Positions 24,664 through 33,097 of a stretch of DNA of 64,000 bases are shown one piece after another. The translations under genes were made by a program, and so were the position numbers. A model generated the notes under the pieces. The model did not search any database. It was given only the letters and a program-made list of their open reading frames with translations, and had not been told where the DNA came from. Position 1 is the first letter of the stretch, and each line of letters begins with the position of its first letter. Location of the stretch: the NCBI GenBank assembly GCA_950097015.1, contig CATNEN010000039.1, positions 1 to 64,000 of the forward strand, written 5' to 3'. Origin of the DNA: Macrostomum hystrix. Lineage: Eukaryota; Platyhelminthes; Macrostomidae.

Positions 24664-25758
24664 GTTTCCCTGCTGCTGATTGGGATTGGCTGATCCAGAA
24701 CTTCGGCAGAACTTGGCAACATGCCCGCTCTTGCCACAACTGAAGCAGATCTGCGGCGGGCGATCCTGTTGCTGCTGCTGCTGATAGTTCTGCTTTTGAA
24801 TGTTTGACTGTTGTCTCTGCTGATAACTCTGCTGCTGATAATTCTGCTGCGGTCTCTGCTGATAGTTCGGCTGCTGATAATTCTGCTGTGGTCTGTGCTG
24901 ATAGTTCTGTTGCTGTTTCGGCTGGTAGTTCTGCTGCTGATAGTTCTGCTGCTGATGGTTCTGCTGATTGTAGTTCTGCGGCTGATAGTTCGGCTGCTGA
25001 TAATTCTGCTGCTGCCGTTGCTGCAAGTTCTGAGTGGCCATCTGGACACTGAGCATGAGTTCTTGCATGGTTCGCTTCTGTTGTTCCAATTCTTCTTGCT
25101 GTTTCAGCAGCATTTCTTCAATCCTGCTATGCTTTCTTTGTTCTGCTTCATCAGTCTTGGCCATCTTCATGCTGACGCCTTTGTGGGACATATTCCACGC
25201 TGTTTCCATGCGTCTCAGCATCCTTCGTGCATCTTGCAGAGTAGCTGGCGCAGCGAAGATAAGTTTTTCTCTAGTCTCAGCCGGAACTTTCACTCCTTTG
25301 ATGAATTGCTCTATTATTTCTTCTTCTCTTTGTTCTGCGGTCATATTCGGGAATGCTCTAGTAGCTAGTTCAATAAGAGCGTCGGAGAAACTTTCTACTG
25401 GTTCATTGCGTCCTTGGCAACGGCTTCTAAATTCTTCCCTAAACTCGGCAGAGCTTCCTGTTCTTCCGAAGCGTTCCACCAGTCTTTCTTTAAATTCTTC
25501 ATAGTCTAGATTGTCCGGCAAGTTCATACGCTGCACTGCGGCAAACGCAGTTGAGAGATCGAGGTTGGCTAGAAGCTCGCGCTTCCTGTGTGCCTCCTCT
25601 ATTCCTTCAGCTTCGCAGCGCTGGTCAAAGGCTGTCAGCCAAATTCTGATTTCCTGATTTGGCGTGTACTTTTGGATTTTGACATGTCTCATCGGTCCTA
25701 GCTCTAACCGATTTCTTAGTTCTTCCGCCAGCATGGCGATTGCATCATTGGCATTCAT
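24661..25758 (-). CDS. gag: Gypsy-type Gag polyprotein with CCHC zinc knuckle
   Basis: The 365-residue structural protein of the retrotransposon forms the particle and binds element RNA. Residues about 30-190 match the retrotransposon Gag core: an alpha-helical region with FKERLVERFG, a later ELATRAFPNM and IEQFIKGV. Residues about 200-245 are a Gln/Glu-rich coiled coil. Residues about 245-335 are extremely rich in Gln, Asn and Tyr (NYQQPNYQPQNYNQQN-like), prion-like in composition. Residues 338-351 form a CCHC knuckle, CFSCGKSGHVAKFC (C-x2-C-x4-H-x4-C). The ATG at 25758 is the first in frame, about 80 bp downstream of the LTR. The frame is intact, with stop codon TGA directly after a slippery heptamer. 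Position after the LTR and PBS, together with the knuckle, makes the call secure. Confidence 0.9.
   Translation of the reverse strand: MNANDAIAMLAEELRNRLELGPMRHVKIQKYTPNQEIRIWLTAFDQRCEAEGIEEAHRKRELLANLDLSTAFAAVQRMNLPDNLDYEEFKERLVERFGRTGSSAEFREEFRSRCQGRNEPVESFSDALIELATRAFPNMTAEQREEEIIEQFIKGVKVPAETREKLIFAAPATLQDARRMLRRMETAWNMSHKGVSMKMAKTDEAEQRKHSRIEEMLLKQQEELEQQKRTMQELMLSVQMATQNLQQRQQQNYQQPNYQPQNYNQQNHQQQNYQQQNYQPKQQQNYQHRPQQNYQQPNYQQRPQQNYQQQSYQQRQQSNIQKQNYQQQQQQDRPPQICFSCGKSGHVAKFCRSSGSANPNQQQGN
24664..24670 (-). promoter_or_regulatory. Canonical -1 ribosomal frameshift heptamer G GGA AAC
   Basis: The minus strand reads G GGA AAC immediately followed by the gag stop TGA, in the correct phase (X XXY YYZ). 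The same heptamer serves lentiviral gag-pol junctions. A -1 slip bypasses the stop and enters the long open acidic frame, which is exactly in the -1 register. A downstream pseudoknot or stem was not established by eye. Confidence 0.7.
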
Positions 25759-25821
25759 TGTTTGATTAATTTGACTATAAATGGCTTATTTCTAAGTAAG
25801 TTTCCGCTGCTTTTCCGATCC

Positions 25822-25837
25822 CTTTCCGCTGCCACCA
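25822..25837 (-). other. Primer-binding site for reverse transcription
   Basis: On the minus strand, TGGTGGCAGCGGAAAG begins 3 bp after the LTR end (…ACA, act, TGG…). The TGG start is complementary to a tRNA 3' CCA. TGGTGGCAGCGG-type sites recur in metazoan Gypsy elements, but I did not assign the tRNA. Confidence 0.6.
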
Positions 25838-25840
25838 AGT

Positions 25841-26438
25841 TGTCGTAGCGCCCCTCTCTTCTTCGTATTCCTCTTATTAATAATTCAAATTCTCCTCTTT
25901 CTAATAGTTCATTTGGAAACTGCCTCTTCCAGATTCCTTACTAATTTACCCTCGGTCACCCGTAGTGACCCGTTAATCCGCACCCTCACTGGGTGGGCTA
26001 ATACAAACTATGATAGTTTGGGTAGCGTGGCTTTCACACGATGTTTTTCTGGTCTCCTGCCAGTGATACTCTAGATTCTTAGATCTAGTTAATTCTGGAG
26101 ACTATGCTCACAGGTATTTCAGACACTGGGTCAGACAATTCGGGCTCTTTGGCCAGTCTGTACTCGGGCTTTCCCCGGATCGGAATGTTCGCAGTTTCCA
26201 CTTACTTTAGAAATAAGTAAGGCTTTGTAAGTTACTCGCGAGGAGAATTGAACTGTTTCTTAATAGGCTCGAAACGGTTAGTTTTTCCCTAAAGATTTTC
26301 CCTTGTATTTATATGAAACTGATTGGATATTCCCAGTATATTCTCAGTATATTTTACCACATTAAAACAAACCATTCGACAGAATATTTAAAAATATTTC
26401 AGGTACCAATTTGAATTTAACGAGTGAGGCCCGTCACA
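25841..26438 (-). repeat. 5' long terminal repeat (598 bp)
   Basis: On the minus strand it starts TGTGACGGGCCTCACTCG at 26438 and ends GCTACGACA at 25841, the TG...CA ends expected of an LTR. It lies directly upstream of the PBS and gag. Only one LTR is in the window, so insertion age and target duplication cannot be read. Confidence 0.7.
26307..26313 (-). promoter_or_regulatory. Probable TATA box in the LTR
   Basis: The minus strand reads catataaatacaag, with TATAAAT at 26313-26307, about 130 bp into the LTR, a usual place for the promoter of an LTR element. The start of transcription was not determined. Confidence 0.4.
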
Positions 26439-27540
26439 ATAGCTCATATCTGCTATTATAGGAAGAAGATATCTATTTTTATAGGGCCCAAAGACAATAC
26501 AAACAAGTAGATAATAGAAGTAGAATGCAGAAAATTTGTTTGACTTTTGCGAATTGCCATCACTTGCAGATGCGACCTGCTCTTCAAAGCGTGCTGAATT
26601 CTCTCCCTGTCCCAATTCTTGCAGATGCGACCTGCTCTTCAAAGCGTGCTGAATTCTCTCCCTGTCCCAATTCTTGCAGATGCGACCTGCTCTTCAAAGC
26701 GTGCTGAATTCTCTCCCTGTCCCAATTCTTGCAGATGCGACCTGCTCTTCAAAGCGTGCCGAGTTCTCTCCCTGTGCCGCAATTCCTTATTCATCTCACC
26801 TCAATGCACTTTCACCTCAAACGCAATCAACATAATATTGTGCACCACGTGTCATTTTTCTATTTACTCCTTTTTCAGTTATTTGCAGTTATTTTCAAAA
26901 TAGAACATACACAAATTTTATTGAATAGACAAGGGCAAGAATTTTTTGGGTAAGAGGTAATTAGGAGATTTTACATATTCTGCTTTGAAAGAAACAATTA
27001 TAACGAATAATGGCACGCAGTTATTAATACATCTCGAAGCACGACATTTAGTAAAACCTCCAAGGTACAGCGAAAGTGCACAAATGCACCACTCACGAAA
27101 TTCAATAGAATATTTATTTATCGAACGCAAAACATGGGGCTCTATTTTCTAACAGATTCATTTATTTACATTTAGAACATTTATAAGAAACAGCCGGCCC
27201 CACACAACGTTGCATGCGCACTCAGTGTCAGCATTATTATTTTAATGATACAATTGTTTTAATGATCTGTAGTAATGTAATTATAATGTACATATGTAAT
27301 GTAATGTACATATGTAATGTAATGTACATATGTAATTATTTTAATAATATTATAATCCTTTCCAGTTTTGCATTTGTTTTTGCCTATGAAATCAATAAAT
27401 CCAATAAGAACTGCTTGTATTTACGCTCGCAATGTTGTTTTATTGTGCACAAAACATGGAGCATTGTTTTTTTGTTCATTTTTGCTTTAGACTGGAGAAT
27501 GAGGTGAGGGGTGGCTAGGTTGGGAATTGGGTGGCTAGGT
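26439..27540 (+). pseudogene. Decayed 3' portion of a third copy of the 5.25-kb CR-gene unit
   Basis: The segment repeats, with differences, the 3' flank found after each CR-type gene. It has the 55-bp repeats (about 26560-26770), then gccgcaattccttattcatc (compare 31193), the cgaagcacgacatttagtaa block (compare 31350), and the cgctcgcaatgttgttttat block (compare 32010). It lacks the gene itself and the 22-bp minisatellite. It has its own insert of atgtacatatgtaat repeats (about 27285-27340). This shows an older array of at least three units whose first gene is lost, probably together with the Gypsy insertion. Confidence 0.75.
26560..26770 (+). repeat. 55-bp tandem repeats (4 copies) in the decayed unit
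   Basis: Four copies of a 55-bp unit containing tctccctgtcccaattcttg and then cagatgcgacctgctcttca. The same repeat occurs three times after each intact CR-type gene (31015-31195 and 36266-36446). Each unit carries a pyrimidine tract followed by cttgcag, resembling a 3' splice acceptor. Confidence 0.9.
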
Positions 27541-27640
27541 GGGGAGGTTTGTCGGGCTAGGTGGGGAGTTGGCTAGGTGGGGAGTTGGCTAGGTGGGGAA
27601 TTCAATCCCCAATTGAATTGGGGAGTTGGGTGGCTTGGGT
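27500..27640 (+). repeat. G-rich minisatellite upstream of CR gene 1 (short allele)
   Basis: A few copies of a 19-23-bp unit, gtggctaggtggggagttgg-like, on the G-rich strand, ending in the palindromic segment tcaatccccaattgaattgg. It lies about 200 bp before the start codon of CR gene 1. Much longer versions precede copy 2 and follow it. Confidence 0.9.
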
Positions 27641-27840
27641 GTTTGTGTTTAGCAATGAGCATTTAGTGATGAGCATTTAGCAATGAGTGTTTAGCGATGA
27701 GCATTTAGCAATGAGTGTTTAGATTAGCAAGACTAGGAAATGCTGAAGCAGATGCGAAAGGAAATGACAAGGAACACCTGGCCCGAGAGTCAGCAGCCTG
27801 ATCAGTCAATCAGTCAGTCACTCGCTTCGCTCACATTTCA
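27636..27840 (+). promoter_or_regulatory. Upstream region of CR gene 1 with 15-bp tandem repeats
   Basis: Between the minisatellite and the start codon lie about six copies of a roughly 15-bp word (tgagcatttagcaa / tgagtgtttagcga, about 27652-27722), then gtcaatcagtcagtcactcg. No TATA box is evident. The same region precedes copy 2 at 32887-33091. Position suggests the promoter; no specific factor site is claimed. Confidence 0.35.
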
Positions 27841-27846
27841 GCTCGC

Positions 27847-30800
27847 ATGCAGATGGCGCAGCCGTCGAAGGTGTGGACCCTGGACGATGTGGTAAGTAAT
27901 AAATATTAACTACTGAATTGCGACATGGTATGACATGAATTCAATGCACATCTTTAATTTGTTCTGCAGAAGCAACTTCTGGAGCACTTTCCATTCGGCT
28001 GCATATCCAGCAGTGGTGAAGAACTCTTTGGTATGCCGAGAAACTTCAGGCATGTTGCTTCGAGACTAACAGCCAATCCACAACTGACGTCGATTGTCAT
28101 GTATACTGGTGCATATCAAAGTGGGAAGACTCTCATTACCAATCTGTTGAAATCGCGATTTGATAAAGATGGCATCCCGTATTGTTCTGTGCCAGATTTG
28201 TCATGTCGGGCAAAAATAACAGAAACTCTACTGACGCTAGGAAATTGCCCTGATCCTAGGAAGTCATATTTTAGAGTTCCAGATTTTGCCGACTACGTGT
28301 TGCATATGGGTTTTCAACGCGAGAAGTTTAATCTTAAGCACCTTGCTATGAAGTTTCGTGAAGGTGAACGCGCTCCTATCCTGAGCAGGCAACAATCGCC
28401 ACCGTTGGCGATCTTCATCTATGATGAGACCACTAAGGTCGATACCACTCTTGGTTTTCGCGGGAGATCTGGCAGTGATCATATGTTGTATGATACCTCG
28501 CAGGCTTCGCTGCCGCCAGCGGCGGAACTTTTCTTTTGTGAGAGTGAAGCGCCCGTTAAAAGCAATTCGGTTCCTTTCCCATTAAATGCGACCACTGAAT
28601 CGGATAATTGTTTTTACTCGTTAAATCCGGAACAAAATATTTTCGGCAGATTTTGTCGCTGTCTTCTAGAATCCATGGACGGCAGCGGAAGAAGTTCTGT
28701 ACTGTTCTGCACTAGCCAGCTGTATTTCCCACAGTCCCAACAGGGTCTCAGTTCTTGGAATGGCCAATATGGTTTTTCTGGATCCGATCGCCAATACATA
28801 TGCAGGTACCTATCACCGCCAAGCATGCTTTGTTCCAAACACATCGAGCCAAATGACAAGACTCCGTGCAAAGCATCCAACTGTGTTGCTCGTTTTGTCC
28901 GAAAGAAACTTAAGCCTATCATTATTCAGGCTCGCGCTGCAAACATCGAAATCACTGAGGAAAATTGCCATACGTTGGTGATTGTGGGAATGTACCTGCT
29001 CAGCTCAGTCTACGATGCCTTCACGACGTTTCTAAACAGGTTGAACGATGTGAGCGCTTGTAAAACAGGTGCTAACAATTTCAATGGTATGCTCTCAGTA
29101 GCAGAGGAATGCATGCTAGGCACTTTGAAATCTAAGAAATGTCACAGAGGTTTGGAAAGGACTCTGCTCGTCACCTGTGGAGAGAACTCTCCTGACCGCA
29201 TTCGACTTCTAGCAAAGTTGGTCGTCGCAATTCTAACGAGTTATCCAGTTGACACTGGCCGCTTTGTGGTGAGAGAAGCACTTCGGAATTCGTTGTTCAG
29301 CCTCTCTGAGCCCTGCGACCTGTCCAGTGGCAAGATTCTGCCGCCTTTCACGGATTCTGTTTTTGCTTCCACTCAGTTTATCGTCCGGCCGGATTTCTGC
29401 CTCCTGAAGCTCTGCATTGAGATGATTCTGAACGCAAAGCCACGGATCCCATCGCGATTCAGGAGACAGATTGAATACGATATCAATAACATGAAGCCCA
29501 TTCTGACGCAACGTGATAAATGCCGACAAAGTTCTGGCACAGTGGCTGGCAACCAGTTTGAACGTGTCATGATCTCGAGGCTGCGCCTGATCCTCCGGAT
29601 GCTGCACCTTTCGGAGGTCAGATTTAATGAGAAAGAGAGTCCATCGCTATGCTCACTATTACACTGGGAGATTGTTGCATCGACCAACGTGATCTCTGAT
29701 CCGGACGACAGTGCGTCCTTGTCCGCGACCGCGACCTCACCTGATCCAGACAACACAGTGTACCCTGACGACACAGTGGATTCTGATCCAGATGATGCAG
29801 ATGATCCAGATGATGCAGCGCAGCACGTCCTCATGCCGCTTGGCGGCAGTATGTCTCCTGCTGTGAATTCAGTCCAATGTTCTGGTGATGCTGTGACATG
29901 GAGGAGCATTCAACGTAGCGCTAAAGTGCTGCGCTCTGCTCTGACAGCTACAGACGGAAGAGCTGGGATCCTGCTTGTCTCATCGGCTAATTGCAGGAGC
30001 AGTTTTTCCGGCGTCGATGTAGTAATGTTCTTTGCTCAGAAGAATCGCGTCGGCATCTACTTCATTGAGAGTAAGTAAATTTATTGCCAATGACAACTAA
30101 AAGAAAATTCGGAAATGAAAATTACCCTTTTAACACACTAACCCCGTGTCTTACATCCATAACAATTCCAGTGAAGTCGAGTGCTTTTGCAAATTCCCGA
30201 TCAACTGCTAAGGTGAAGCTTGATAAGTGCAGTGGATGGGCCAAATCTCTGAAGACTGAAACTGCAAGGGGTCTCGGTGTCGAGGAAGATGTTGTCTCCT
30301 GCATCTATGTCCTTGAGGCATGGAGGATAAGACAGCCTGAAAATCTTACTCTGATCGAGCCATTCGTCCAGTTCCTGTCATCCGACTTGTCCCCGGAACG
30401 ACTGTGTCGCATTCCCTCACTGGCCCTGATTGCGCCTTTGAATTTGATGGTCCACGAGGATTGCCTCATCAAATTAAAGAGGTGGGACTCGGGCACTTTG
30501 AACGAATCGATCGACTCTAACTACGAGAATCTTATTGTGGTAAGTTTGTGTATGGCTACTGCACCAACGAAGGATGTTAAAAATCGCTTGCATTTGAAAT
30601 TGAATGTATTTGTGACATTTTTTAAAATCTACCATTCTTAAATTATCGCCTACATTTGTTCCAGCCGGTGCCGGAGCGACTGACGACTGACGAGCGGTCC
30701 CCAGTGCCAGAAACATTGATTCATGATGAAGTGGAACAACTGAGACAGCAACTGAAGAGGGCGCAGCAGGAGAAGCAGCAGATGGCGAAGCAGCTGAAGG

Positions 30801-30937
30801 AGCTGGTAGAGAAGCAGCAGGCGCCAAAGCGTCAGTCGACGGAACCGATCTCTGCTAAGGAAAATTCTCCCTCGAAGCTGTCACGGCAGGCGTCGTCTCC
30901 GTCGCCGCTCACTCCGTCAATGAATGCGCTTCGCTAG
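27847..30937 (+). CDS. Crinkler/RHS-type (CR) protein: P-loop NTPase plus PD-(D/E)XK nuclease, copy 1
   Basis: Four-exon model: 27847-27891, 27970-30070, 30172-30539, 30665-30937, with introns of 78, 101 and 125 bp. All introns start GTAAGT and end AG, and all phases agree, giving 928 residues. Walker A is GAYQSGKT (62-69). Walker B is LAIFIYDE (161-168). A Glu/Asp/Ser/Pro acidic linker covers about 595-633. A PD-(D/E)XK-like core follows, with Asp698 in a hydrophobic strand and Glu715-x-Lys717 on the next strand. The second motif is completed only by splicing intron 2. Exon 4 adds a coiled coil (about 859-890) and a Ser/Pro/Lys tail. NTPase followed by restriction-type nuclease is the known architecture of CR effectors, found in oomycetes, chytrids and other eukaryotes and proposed to act on host or selfish DNA (family knowledge). 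Without intron removal the frame stops early at 30078. The role here is not shown; the subtelomeric, duplicated setting fits this family. Confidence 0.75.
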
Positions 30938-31014
30938 CGCGCTTCGCTATGCTAACTCCTATGTTTATTGTATGTATTGTGCCACGGCATTTTCATTTCC
31001 ATTGTACAGGATAT
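30938..31014 (+). other. Start of 3' flank of CR gene 1
   Basis: The stop codon lies in a short direct repeat (gcgcttcgctagc / gcgcttcgctatgc). No polyadenylation signal is close. The nearest clear AATAAA is at 31981, about 1 kb away, so the 3' end is undetermined. Open frames of 94-219 codons over 30924-31583 span tandem repeats and look non-coding. Confidence 0.4.
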
Positions 31015-31195
31015 ATTCTCTCCCTGTCCCAATTCTTGCAGATGCGACCTGCTCTTCAAAGCGTGCCGAATTCTCTCCCTGTCCCAATTCTTGCAGATGC
31101 GACCTGCTCTTCAAAGCGTGCCGAGTTCTCTCCCTGTCCCAATTCTTGCAGATGCGACCTGCTCTTCAAAGCGTGCCGAGTTCTCTCCCTGTGCC
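31015..31195 (+). repeat. 55-bp tandem repeats (3 copies) after CR gene 1
   Basis: Three nearly identical 55-bp units of the family described at 26560, starting about 80 bp after the CR stop codon. The first and later units differ at gccgaattc / gccgagttc. Confidence 0.92.
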
Positions 31196-31735
31196 GCAAT
31201 TCCTTATTCATCTCACCTCAATGCACTTTCACCTCAAACGCAATCAACATAATATTGTGCACCACGTGTCATTTTTCTATTTACTCCATTTTACTACATT
31301 TTTTACTACATATTACTACATTTTATGGCACGCAGTTATTAATACATCTCGAAGCACGACATTTAGTAAAACCTCCAAGGTACAGCGAAAGTGCACCAAT
31401 GCACCACTCACGAAATTCAATAGAATATTTATTTATCGAACGCAAAACATGGGGCTCTATTTTCTAACAGATTCATTTATTTACATTAAGAACATTTATA
31501 AGAAACAGCCGGCCCCACACAACGTTGCATGCGCACTCAGTGTCTGTGTCAGCATTATTATTTTAATGATAAAATTGTTTTAATGATATTTATTATTTTA
31601 TTGTAATTATTTTAATGATATTATAATCCTTTCTATACACTTTTTTTGTATCCAATTTCTTCAGGTCATGCAAACCTAAAATCGATTAATTTTGATTTCC
31701 TCATCTTGGTTGACCTGTAATAATAATACGGTGAT
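31196..31735. other. 3' flank of CR unit 1, no gene
   Basis: AT-rich sequence shared with the decayed unit (26790-27360) and unit 2. Its conservation among units reflects duplication. No domain-bearing frame was seen. Confidence 0.5.
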
Positions 31736-31737
31736 AA

Positions 31738-31880
31738 TTCAAGAGTAGGTTGGGTAGAGCGTAGGAGTAGGTTGGGTAGAGCGTAGGAGTAGGTTGGGTA
31801 GAGCGTAGGAGTAGGTTGGGTAGAGTGTTGGAGTAGGTTGGGTAGAGTGAAGGAGTAGAATGGGTAGGGTAGGTAGAGTA
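31738..31880. repeat. 22-bp minisatellite (aggagtaggttgggtagagc + gt) in unit 1
   Basis: About five copies of a 22-bp G-rich unit plus degenerate ends. Unit 2 has exactly one more copy (36989-37153), the one length difference I can find between the two units outside the large minisatellite. Confidence 0.9.
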
Positions 31881-32084
31881 GAGAGCGGATTCTGAACGGG
31901 ATGAGAGGAGGCGGTATACAGGACGTGTCAACATAGTATTGTGCACCACGTGTCATTTTTCTGTTTTTGCTTTTGATATCAATAAATCCAATAAGAACTG
32001 CTCGTATTTACGCTCGCAATGTTGTTTTATTGTGCACAAAACATGGAGCATTGTTTTTTTGTTCATTTTTGCTTTAGACTGGAG
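31881..32084. other. Distal 3' flank of CR unit 1
   Basis: Holds an AATAAA at 31981-31986 and the cgctcgcaatgttgttttat block that all three units share. No gene is seen. Confidence 0.45.
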
Positions 32085-32870
32085 AATGAGATGAGGGGTG
32101 GCTAGGTTGGGAATTGGGTGGCTAGGTGGGGAGTTGGGTGGCTAGGTTGGGAGGTTTGTCGGGCTAGGTGGGGAGTTGGCTAGGTGGGGAATTCGGTGGC
32201 TAGGTGGGGAATTGGGTGGCTAGGTGGGGAGTTGGGTGGCGAGGTGGGGAGTTGGGTGGCTAGGTTGGGAGGTTTGTCGGGCTAGTTGGGGAGTTGGCTA
32301 GGTGGGGAATTGGGTGGCTAGGTGGGGAGTTGGCTGGCTAGGTGGGGTGTTGGGTGGCTAGGTGGGGAGTTGGCTGGCTAGGTGGGGAGTTGGCTGGCTA
32401 GGTGGGGTGTTGGGTGGCTAGGTGGGCAGTTGGGTGGCTAGGTGGGGAGTTGGCTGGCTAGGTGGGGTGTTGGGTGGCTAGGTGGGCAGTTGGGTGGCTA
32501 GGTGGGGAGTTGGCTAGGTGGGGTGTTGGCTAGGTGGGGAGTTAGGTGGCTAGGTGGGGTGTTGGCTAGGTGGGGAGTTGGGTGGCTGGGTGGGCAGTTG
32601 GGTGGCTAGGTGGGGAGTTGGCTAGGTGGGGTGTTGGCTAGGTGGGGAGTTGGGTGGCTGGGTGGGCAGTTGGGTGGCTAGGTGGGCAGTTGGGTGGCTA
32701 GGTGGGGAGTTGGCTAGGTGGGGAGTTGGCTGGCTAGGTGGGCAGTTGGGTGGCTAGGTGGGGAGTTGGCTAGGTGGGGTGTTGGCTAGGTGGGGAGGTT
32801 TGTCGGGCTAGGTGGGGAGTTGGCTAGGTGGGGAGTTGGCTAGGTGGGGAATTCAATCCCCAATTGAATT
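32085..32870 (+). repeat. G-rich minisatellite between the two CR units (~785 bp)
   Basis: About 35 copies of a 19-23-bp unit (ggtggctaggtggggagttg) with gggaatt, gggtgtt and gggcagt variants. It ends in ggaattcaatccccaattga, the palindromic edge also present at 27600. Runs of four Gs recur on one strand. The duplication joint at 32791/32792 is inside this array. Confidence 0.95.
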
Positions 32871-33097
32871 GGGGAGTTGGGTGGCTTGGGTGTTTGTGTT
32901 TAGCAATGAGCATTTAGTGATGAGCATTTAGCAATGAGTGTTTAGCGATGAGCATTTAGCAATGAGTGTTTAGATTAGCAAGACTAGGAAATGCTGAAGC
33001 AGATGCGAAAGGAAATGACAAGGAACACCTGGCCCGAGAGTCAGCAGCCTGATCAGTCAATCAGTCAGTCACTCGCTTCGCTCACATTTCAGCTCGC

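Larger units (their letters stand above)
23548..26438 (-). mobile_element. Truncated Ty3/Gypsy LTR retrotransposon (5' LTR, gag and an acidic frame only)
   Basis: Read on the minus strand, the element starts with an LTR (26438 to 25841) and a primer-binding site. Then come gag (25758-24661), a -1 slippery heptamer, and an acidic-repeat frame that stops at 23561. Protease, reverse transcriptase, RNase H, integrase and the 3' LTR are absent, so the element is 3'-truncated and could not move on its own. The left limit is uncertain and lies between the stop codon of the neighbouring gene (23547) and about 23600. The right flank 26439 onward leads into a decayed copy of the 5.25-kb CR-gene unit, so the element probably landed in that unit. 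Confidence 0.85.

Noticed and set aside
24081-24743. 220-codon Ser/Asp-rich plus-strand frame
   Set aside because: It is the antisense of the acidic Glu/Ser repeats downstream of gag; the minus-strand frame is continuous with gag and explains the sequence.
24811-25368. Leu/Ile-rich 185-codon plus-strand frame resembling membrane segments
   Set aside because: Antisense shadow of the Gln/Asn/Tyr-rich part of gag.
29373-29909. 178-codon antisense frame inside the CR gene (also 34624-35160)
   Set aside because: Shadow of the sense exon 2, which carries the NTPase and nuclease motifs and consistent introns.
30924-31583. 94-219-codon frames after the CR gene, repeated in copy 2
   Set aside because: They cross the 55-bp repeats and AT-rich flank, show no domain, and are preserved only because the whole unit was duplicated.
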